DNA of 64,000 bases from Chenopodium formosanum. Lineage: Eukaryota > Streptophyta > Magnoliopsida > Caryophyllales > Amaranthaceae. The stretch is from the NCBI GenBank assembly GCA_024500155.1, contig CM044865.1, forward strand, positions 31,265,501 through 31,329,500, given 5' to 3'. Position numbers and translations under genes: made by a program. The first letter of the stretch is position 1. Each line of letters begins with the position of its first letter. The notes beneath the pieces were generated by a model. The model had not been told where the DNA came from. It saw only the letters and a program-made list of their open reading frames with translations, and did not search any database. Of this stretch, positions 57,248-64,000 are shown in pieces.

Positions 57248-58703
57248 TGATGAGTGGCATTTATGCCACTCTTTTATCCTTTTTCTCTAAGGATTCTCTC
57301 CTCGTTTGCACTTGTTTGGCCCTTTTTCTAAGCATTTTTACTTAGCTTTGCTTTCTCTTTTCTTTCTCCTTTATCCTCCCTTTTCTTAGTCTTCCCGCTT
57401 TGTTCTTATTGTGCTTTTCATGCTTATGCTTTGTAGGAACCATCGAGATTTTCAAGAGGAGGAAGCTAAGCTCAAAGGAAGCTAGAGGAAGCATGATTTA
57501 GAAGAGGTTTGCCGAACCTCCTGATGGTGTGGCCGAACCAAGGTGTGGCCGAACCTGCTCAGTGGTTCGGCCGAACTTCGAGGCAGGGCAAGATGAAAAT
57601 TGGCAGTTTTGCAGGAGTGGCCAAACCACTGGAGTTCGACCAGACCAGACCAGGATCAAGGAGGTTTGACCGAACCTACCCATGGTTCAGCCGAACCTAC
57701 CCTGTAGTCCGGCCGAACCTTCCCTTTTGTTCGGTCGGACCTCTCCTTTTATCAGCTGGCTCTGTACGGACTATATAAGTCCCATTTTAGAACGTTTTGA
57801 AGATTAGATTAACTTAGTTTTAATTTGCTACATTTTTAGCTTAATCTAGAGAGAGAAACATCATTAGTAAAGAGAGAAAGTGTGGATTTTCATTGAAGGA
57901 GCTTGATTGAATCTTTGTAAATCTTCATCTTCAATTAATGAGCAATCTCTTACTCTCTTTCTTTACTTTTGTATTTAGTTTTGTTTGCTTATTTTGATTT
58001 TCCTTCTTTTCTTATTGATCATGTTGATGCTTATTGATTTTATGATTGATATTGTCTTTAATATGATTTGTGAGTAGTCACCTAGCCAAGGATGTGGTGA
58101 TGGTGTAGTTGTTAATTGATTCATGCTTATGATGTTGGGGTTATGTTAATGGTGATTAAAGTCTTTGTATGTTTGATATTCTTTAATCTTCTTGCAAGTG
58201 CACATTGTTGGTTGATTAAAGGTGAATCTTTGCTAACAAGAAACGGAAGTTGACTTAGTTAAGGTTCATTGCTATCGATAGTTCATTGATTGCACCTTCT
58301 AATATATGGTTCTAGTGTGGAAACATAGAGGCTATGTTAGGAGAAATCGATTAACCCCGGAAGGCGGTTAGATCGAGCTCTATTTCGATATTCTTTCATG
58401 CTTAGTTTGCCATTGCTTTGCTTTCGTGTTATTGCATGATCAAGTGACATCTACATCTACCCACTTCCCTTGGTGTTTAGTTAATTTGATCTTTAATTTT
58501 TCTTAATCCTTAGTTTAATCTCTTAGTTATTCACTTATTACCCCGAGATAGCTTAAGTCTTAAGTAGTGAATGCGGTATTTATGCATGTCTCCTTGTGGT
58601 TCGACCCTTTGCTTGCCTTATACTCGTTTTAGGTTTGCTTAGGTTATATAAATTGTATTTGATCTAGGGATAGACAATTGACGACGCGTTTATTCCCTTG
58701 TCA
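57248..58703 (+). mobile_element. Solo LTR M (Athila-like)
   Basis: Flanked by ATTAC on both sides (57243-57247 and 58704-58708), a perfect 5-bp target duplication. Starts TGATGAGTGGCATTTATGCC and ends TATTCCCTTGTCA, 1456 bases, with no internal region. A patch of GGCCGAACC-type palindromic words lies at 57505-57740 and a TATA box, CTATATAAG, at 57771-57779 follows directly. Its start and end resemble LTRs J and K. Confidence 0.92.
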
Positions 58704-58810
58704 ATTACCCAGGCGGTCAAGCAATTGTAACCTTTACTAAGTATCAAACTTAGTTAGTTAAATGAAGAATCCGTCTGAGTATTACCCAAGCGGATAATAA
58801 AAAAAACAAC
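58704..58810. repeat. 77-bp tandem repeats of A, right part
   Basis: Completes the unit interrupted by M (ATTACCCAGGCGGTCAAGC, then AAGTATCAAACTTAGTT) and starts a further partial unit at about 58778. Confidence 0.85.
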
Positions 58811-58877
58811 AAAACAATTCCACCAATAATGTCTGAATTCTCATTAATTGACTCACTGCTTAAAAAAATTTACATTC

Positions 58878-60107
58878 TCAGAAGTAGTACTTTTTCAAAT
58901 TGTCTACGTTCCAAGTTCTAGGCAGGCGCCTGCCGTCTGGAGTTTCCTGGCGGTAGGTGCCGTCTCTTACTTCTTCATAGATATGGTAGGGACCCTCCCA
59001 ATCTGGAGTTAGCTTTCCCAGCTCATTGGCCCTACCGGTTGCCTCCATTTTCCATAACACTATGTCGTCAACTTTCAAGGGACGCTTATGTACTTTCTTC
59101 TTGTAAGCTCTGGTCATTCTCAGACGGTAAATCTCATGATGCAAGGCGGCATTGCCCTTGCTTTTTGGGTGTGAATCCAATGCCAGGCGCATTGCTTCCC
59201 AGTTTGCCTCTTCATCATATAGCATGACTCTGAGAGTCGGCTCGTAATGTTCAATGGGCAAGACGGCTTCAGCACCATAAACCATGAGAAATGGGGTTTC
59301 ACCGGTTGCCCCCTTTGCTGTTGTTCGGATGGCCCATAGGAGATGGATTAACTCTTCTGCCCACAAGCCACCGACTCTTTCAAGTTTCTTCTCAATGCCG
59401 TCTGTGATCAGTTTGTTGAAGGCTTCAACTTGGCCGTTTGCTTGGGGTCGGCCGAGTGATGCAAAACAGCTTGAGATCCCTTGATCTCCCAACCAAGTTT
59501 TTAGCTGAGGCGTCTCTAACTGAGGACCATTATCGAACACCATAGACATAGGTACCCCATACCGGGTGATAATATTCTTCCTGATGAAGGAAATTACGTT
59601 TGAGGTCTTAATGTTCTTAACCGCCTCAGCCTCAACCCACTTGGTGAAATAATCCACAGCCACCAAGATGTAGCGCTTTTCGCCTGGTGCAGGCGTGTAG
59701 GGACCTAAAATGTCCATGCCCCATTTTGCAAATGGGATTGGGCTGTGGATGGCCGTCAGATCAGTAGCAAGACGGTGAATAAGTTTGCCAAAATTTAGGC
59801 ACTTGTCACATTTCTTCACCAACTCCTTGGCGTCTTCCTCAAGAGTGGGCCAAAAATAATGTCGTTTGGCTTTGACGGCTAGGGACCTGCCGCCTATGTG
59901 GGAGGCGTAGAATCCCGACTGCAAGTCTTTGAGAACTTCCTTCCCCTTTTCTAGGGTGACACACTTCAACAGAGGCTTCAGAAACCCTGCCTTGAAGAGT
60001 TCTCCATTTCTCAACTCGAAGCTTGCATCTCGCTTCTTCAGGACGACTGCCTCCTGTGGCGAATCAGGAAGTGTACCGTCTGAAAGGTAGGCCCGGATGC
60101 CATCCAT
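58878..60107 (-). CDS. Element A integrase, open frame
   Basis: An uninterrupted 409-codon frame. It has an N-terminal zinc-binding region (H70 in SHIGGR, H83, C100 and C103 in CDKC), and a catalytic core with D132 (WGMDILGP), D192 (MVFDNGP) and E228 (NGQVEAFNK), spaced D-x59-D-x35-E. The C-terminal region includes WKMEATGRANELGKLTPDWEGPY, the GPY module. It catalyses insertion of the cDNA into host DNA. In the intact element it is the end of the pol polyprotein; here a stop at about 60158 upstream separates it from RNase H. It is well preserved in an otherwise broken element, which may be chance or recent damage elsewhere. Confidence 0.88.
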   Translation of the reverse strand: MDGIRAYLSDGTLPDSPQEAVVLKKRDASFELRNGELFKAGFLKPLLKCVTLEKGKEVLKDLQSGFYASHIGGRSLAVKAKRHYFWPTLEEDAKELVKKCDKCLNFGKLIHRLATDLTAIHSPIPFAKWGMDILGPYTPAPGEKRYILVAVDYFTKWVEAEAVKNIKTSNVISFIRKNIITRYGVPMSMVFDNGPQLETPQLKTWLGDQGISSCFASLGRPQANGQVEAFNKLITDGIEKKLERVGGLWAEELIHLLWAIRTTAKGATGETPFLMVYGAEAVLPIEHYEPTLRVMLYDEEANWEAMRLALDSHPKSKGNAALHHEIYRLRMTRAYKKKVHKRPLKVDDIVLWKMEATGRANELGKLTPDWEGPYHIYEEVRDGTYRQETPDGRRLPRTWNVDNLKKYYF

Positions 60108-60157
60108 CCAGGTAGAGATTCGGTCAAGAATTCCAATGGGGTCTTCATAGATGCTTC

Positions 60158-60660
60158 TTAATCAAGAACTTCCAAGAAGACTGACCGAGGCGTATCATGG
60201 CAGGCGGAAGATGCTAGCTTTGATAATGCATCCGCCTGGTTGTTGTCCGACCTGTGTACTTGATTTAAGTGAAACTCTTCAAGTGACCCATCCTCCTCTT
60301 TGACCGCCTGAAGATACTTGATCATAGCCGGATGAGTTGCTTCAAATTTTCCCTCATACTGGCTAACGACCAACTGTGAATCAGAGTAGGCGTTAATCTT
60401 CATTGCCCCGCCTTACATATACGGATACCGGCTAGCAAGGCTTCATATTCCGCCTCATTATTAGAGGCCTGAAACTTGAACCGTAGTGCATACTCATATA
60501 TGTCCCCTTCGGGAGACTCGTAGATTACACCTGCACCACAACCGTTCTTTGTAGAGCTTCAATCTACATACACTTTCCAAACCTGATCAAGATTATCTGG
60601 AGCCACCGGACGGGTCATTTCAACAATGAAGTCGACAAACGCCTGACCTTTCACTGCCTT
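60158..60660 (-). pseudogene. Element A archaeal-type RNase H
   Basis: Minus-strand pieces read QVWKVYVD, a stop, then KNGCGAGVIYESPEGD and NNEAEYEALLAGI, and after a small frameshift (60403 onward) INAYSDSQLVVSQYEG and NNQADALSKLASSA. The D, E, D, D acidic residues of the second RNase H are all visible. TGA replaces a Gly codon in the first block. Confidence 0.72.
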
Positions 60661-61016
60661 TCTTGGTTAAATACATGTACAATGTCTCCTTAGGCACTAA
60701 GAGCATGATCTGAGACGGCTAAATACATGTACAACGTCTCCCTAGGCAAAGGACTGACCAGCCTAGGTAGAGAATGCAAGTGCTTTTTTAACTTCTGGAA
60801 TGCCGTCTCAGCATCGTCTCCCCATTCAAACCTGGTCTTCTTCCTAATTGCTTGGAAGAAGTAAAGGCATTTGTTGCCTGACCAGCTGAGGACACTCCCC
60901 AAGGCGGCCAGACAACCAGTGAGTCTCTAAACTTCCTTGACAGAACGGGGTGACTTCATGTCAATCACCGCCTGTATCTTTTTGGGGTTAGCCTCTATCC
61001 CCCTTTGAGTAGCATA
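60661..61016 (-). pseudogene. Element A RT tail and RNase H remnant with filler
   Basis: The frame 60902-60690 reads GNKCLYFFQAIRKKTRFEWGDDAE and ETLYMYLAVSDHALSA. Then about 290 bases present in B (about 3890-4180) are missing, replaced by a short second copy of AAATACATGTACAATGTCTC (60675-60694), which duplicates 60719-60738. Upstream, the RT palm including YIDD is gone. Confidence 0.72.
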
Positions 61017-62090
61017 AGCAACCGTCCTAACCTTTACAGTACGCTCTGGACGGCTGTCATCTAGAGCGAGATCAATGTTTTCACCAGCCGGTTGGGGACA
61101 GAGCTCGTCTGACCGTTCACCGGTTAGTGATTGCTATTTTTTCTCTTTCTTCACCTCCACCAGCAGAGGTGCCTTTCTTTTCTTCCCGACTGCTGGTGGG
61201 GTGGGTACTGGGTCGGCATCCTTGACATTGTCAAGGTCTGTTGGTTCCTGGCCGTCTGGGGCCATAGTATCTTTGACGGCTGAGAGGTAACACTCTCGGG
61301 CCGTCTTCTGATCCCCATTCAAGGAACCAACAGAGTCGTCTTCCCTCTCATACTTGATGAGCATGAGGGAAGGGATGATTACTACCTTTGCTTCGTTGAG
61401 GGTTGGCCGGCCCAAAATAATGTTGTAGGCGGTCAGCTCCTCAACGACCAAGAACTTGACGACCAGGTGTCGCCCTTTCCCTTTCTCACCCAGCCGGATT
61501 GGTAAATCAACCCTTCCGACTGGGTAAACCATTCCACCCCAAAAACCAACCAAGGGGTGGGTAACAGGATGCATGTTGTTGTCATTGTATTTCAGCTTTT
61601 TGTAGGCACCGGAGGCTGATGATGTCGGATAAACTGTCGGTGTCAATAAGGATCCGTCCAACCAGCTGGTTTGCAACCTTACATTCAATGACGACCGAGT
61701 CATCATGCGGACGGTGGACACTGCCCCTGTTCTTCTTAGTGATGAGGACGTCTGGGAAAGAGGAGCTTGCAGACGCCTTTTCATCATCAGCTTTGTCCAT
61801 ATTTCGAAGATGGCTCTTGGTGCCCCAGATGGTAGGGCCACCACATGAGAACCCACCTGCTATAGTGTAGACCGGCTCATTGTCGGTATCCAAGCTACTA
61901 GCAGGCTGGTGGGTAGTCTTGGAGGACTGGCCCTTGTTCTTTTTCTTTGCCCCGGCTGGGGACTTAGAAATGTAGGACTTTAACATCCCCTTGTCAGCCA
62001 GACGGTCCAACGCTTGTTGAAGGCTGAAGTAGTCGTTGGTGTCATGGCCAACTTCCTCATGGCATTGGCAGAATTTGTTTTTGTTCCTTG
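61017..62090 (-). pseudogene. Element A protease region
   Basis: Frame 62010-61582 reads DRLADKGMLKSYISK and, near its end, ANQLVGRILIDTDSLSDIIS: the active-site Gly is changed (DTDS for DTGS). After a frameshift, frame 61856-61134 continues THPLVGFWGGMVYPVG and ELTAYNIILGRPTLNEAK, then a linker ending with KKRKAPLLVEVKKEKK at 61134. The rest to 61017 is the start of the pol linker before the RT deletion. Inactive. Confidence 0.8.
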
Positions 62091-62091
62091 A

Positions 62092-63725
62092 TTAAATGGA
62101 ATTTTTCACTGGATTCGGCTTCTCTAGGGACAGTTGGTCCTTAATTTCCATGAGGATGGAGTTGCAGTCCTTGTTAAACTCGTACTTAGGGACGTCCAGT
62201 TTAAATTCTTTCTTCTTCTTCTGGAACGACTGGTCAGAGTCACTAACCGCCCAAACTTCTTTTCTTTTCTTGCTCTCTTCTTTATTTTTGGCTGGCTGAG
62301 CAGGCCGGCTGTATTTCTGTTTATCAGACTTCTTGGAGTCCGACTGATTACCAGGCGTGCAGAGATCGGTTGCTTGAATATAGCTTTCCGCCTCTCTCAG
62401 GGCCGCCTGTAAAGTGAAAGCCCCTTTTCTGACTAGGCCGAACTTAAAAGTTGACTCGTCTCTCAGACCCTTGAAAAATTCTGTAAAAGCTACCTCATCA
62501 GACAGTCCTTGAATCTGAATTCTAATCAGATTGAACCGCCTGACATAGGAGCACAACCCTTCTCTCTGCCCCTGCTTAATGGTGCTCAAGTCCAAGCTTG
62601 TTTTCTTAGCAGGGATGTTCATTGAGAAGTAGGAAGCAAGCAGGAAGGCAAGCTTCCTGAAACTATCAATGGACCCGGCTGGCAAATTGCCAAACCATTG
62701 TTGGTCAATGCCCTTCAACGTAGCCGGGAAGCATCGACACCAAGTGGTATCATCAAACCCCTGTAGGTACATGAGGTTGGTGTAAGCCATGAGGTGATCT
62801 TCCGGGTTGGTGGTACCATCATAGGTACCTACTAATACATTTTTAACCTTGGCCAGCTGTGCCGCCTCGGTTATCTCCCGGGTGAACGCAGAAGGTTGTT
62901 CACCCAGACGAAGCTGACGGAGCTGCCAGTCCAGTGGCTGGACATTGTGATATGCCGCCTGACCTCCGAAGAGGGCCGGCTGCATATAGTAAGGTGGGTA
63001 CTGCCCGTAGACCTGAGAAGGTACATATGGTGCAGTCCCAATCATTTGAGGGCCAGAGTGGACGGTATTATCGCTTGTCTGACTCTCATGCAAGGAAAGT
63101 GAATTCCCTGCAGAAGTATTGTTGAAGCTGTCTGGAAAATTCGACGTAGAAGCCGACTTAGACAACTGTTGATTTCTCTTCCGGTTGATGATCTCCCGGG
63201 CATCAAGAGTTGATTTTTTACTTCCCACCGACTGTTGGGTCCGGCGGGTATTGTTGGTATACCTCTTCAGAAGAAGGATTTTGGACCAATCAATGGTCCC
63301 GGCTGCCTTCTCCTTTGGATGAGGAGTGGGCTGCCGATCTCTGACTGACTTCCACTTTTCCAGAGGAGTATTCTTGACCGTCTGACCCCTACTTGGGCCA
63401 GCCCGACTCTTAGTTATCAGTTCTTTAATTTCACCCTTGAAACTTGTCATGAATCTCATGAGTTCGTCTCGGGTGATAGGTGTTGATCCAGCTTCCACAT
63501 GGGTTTCCCCTTCCTGCTTCCCAGGAGGTCGATTTGCACCCGCCTGGGAGGCAACCCCCTCCAGAGTTTTCTGGGCCGGATGCGCTTGGTTATCAGAGAG
63601 CCATCATCGGCTGTATAGGTTTCGACCTGAGGATCTTCATCCTCTTGGACTGTAAAAACTTCCGGGTCATCACCCAGATGGTTAGGAGGTGGTACAGACT
63701 CTTGAACAATCTTCGAGGTACTCTC
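62092..63725 (-). pseudogene. Element A gag, mostly open
   Basis: The long frame 63498-62092 (468 codons) starts in the gag as MEAGSTPITRDELMRFMTSFKGEI. The capsid-like part reads AKVKNVLVGTYDGTTNPEDHLMAYTNLMYLQG, GIDQQWFGNLPAGSIDSFRKLAF, and LCSYVRRFNLIRIQIQGLSDEVAF, followed by a basic region. The natural N-terminus (near 63697, VQESVPPPNH) is in another frame: compared with B, one base is lost around 63575. A TAA at about 62092 cuts the Cys/His motif region (FCQCHEEVGHDTNDY) from the rest. Gag forms the particle in which the RNA is copied. Confidence 0.85.
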
Positions 63726-63741
63726 CCCACAGACGGCGCCA
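63722..63741 (-). other. Primer-binding site of A
   Basis: On the minus strand, after the LTR end CAAAACA, the sequence reads TTTGGCGCCGTCTGTGGGG. TGG starts at 63741. This is the typical PBS form of the Tat/Athila group; B and C have diverged copies at 9304 and 25566. Confidence 0.85.
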
Positions 63742-63743
63742 AA

Positions 63744-64000
63744 TGTTTTGGGTATTTTTGTCCCCCGGGAGAGTTACAACACAAAAACTTGTCTGGTGCG
63801 GCCTGTACCTACAAGACAAATGGAGACACCGGTTGGGTGGTGCTCCGCCTCCGACGAACAAGTTACTAACTTGAAGGGAGAGAAAAAGGTGCGGAAATTT
63901 AGGTGGGTATCTGCTCGGATTCCAAGCTCATATGTCTCTATCACAGGGACAGTTTGTAATAAATAGTAAAACGTGCCCTCCAAAAGAGGGGAATCTCCCT
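63744..64000 (-). mobile_element. 5' LTR of element A, partial
   Basis: Starts (plus coordinates) TGTTTTGGGTATTTTTGTCC and aligns with 52564-52820 with few differences; cut by the window end. Confidence 0.88.

Larger units (their letters stand above)
52564..64000 (-). mobile_element. Tat-lineage Ty3 retrotransposon A (5' LTR runs off the window)
   Basis: On the minus strand: partial 5' LTR (63744-64000), PBS, gag, protease, a deleted RT, RNase H remnants, archaeal-type RNase H, integrase, tandem-repeat region with solo LTR M, an antisense extra gene, polypurine tract (TGAGGGGCAAA, ending at 52989) and 3' LTR. Compared with B and C the RT core is missing (junction about 61017) and part of RNase H was replaced by a short duplicated filler (about 60665-60700). 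It is non-autonomous but keeps an open integrase. Confidence 0.9.

Noticed and set aside
1..64000. tRNA, rRNA, riboswitch or host single-copy gene
   Set aside because: I looked for cloverleaf-like and rRNA-like blocks and for exon series outside the elements and saw none I could support; a tRNAscan and protein search would settle it.

Overview
This window reads as plant nuclear DNA, an angiosperm and probably a eudicot; the species cannot be told from the sequence. I see no host gene, rRNA or tRNA. Almost everything is transposable element, stacked by insertion into insertion, as in pericentromeric or other gene-poor heterochromatin. Nearly every coding frame is broken by stops, frameshifts or deletions. 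Single-letter names below are mine.

Left part. 1-3277 is the leader and 5' LTR of a minus-strand Ty3 element (H; LTR 1285-3277) whose body leaves the window. H sits in a minus-strand Tat-lineage element (B, 3278-9798: LTR, gag, damaged protease, RT, RNase H, second archaeal-type RNase H, start of integrase). B also carries a non-autonomous CACTA DNA transposon (7355-9000, target duplication AAA). 9799-10980 is AT-rich and unassigned. A 5'-truncated, broken L1-type LINE lies at 11079-14831 (minus), next to a TA/TG microsatellite.

Middle. 16189-16828 is a broken LTR of the H family. It is interrupted by an Athila-like gag-protease element (J, plus; LTR 16829-20812, internal 20813 to about 24880), whose 5' LTR was split by a solo LTR (K, 17147-19526, duplication CCTTC). 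A short inverted Athila-type gag piece (24893-25067) then receives a plus-strand Tat element (C, 25068-29745). C is cut by an H-family LTR (G, 29746-30616), which is cut by a minus-strand gag-only relative (D: 3' LTR 30617-32048, internal 32049-33045 and 49451-52563). D contains E (33046-49450, duplication GGAAG), a gag-protease element of the H family. E contains F (37817-43435), the youngest and best preserved element, a CRM-like chromovirus with a 1097-codon pol frame.

Right part. D's leader is interrupted by a second Tat element (A, minus; 3' LTR 52564-52988, 5' LTR from 63744 past the window end). A keeps an integrase with all catalytic residues, lost its RT core, and carries an antisense, apparently intron-containing extra gene (53512 to about 56051) with its own TATA box. 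Its 3' tandem repeats are split by another solo LTR (M, 57248-58703, duplication ATTAC).

The deepest chain readable here is L > J > inverted gag piece > C > G > D > E > F. The steps for E, K, M, CACTA and F show duplications on both sides; the others rest on junctions with a homologous copy or on one visible border. I found no new non-transposon system. The points most worth a second look are the antisense genes in A and E, F's structure, the tandem repeats in element 3' regions, and GC-palindrome arrays upstream of LTR TATA boxes.
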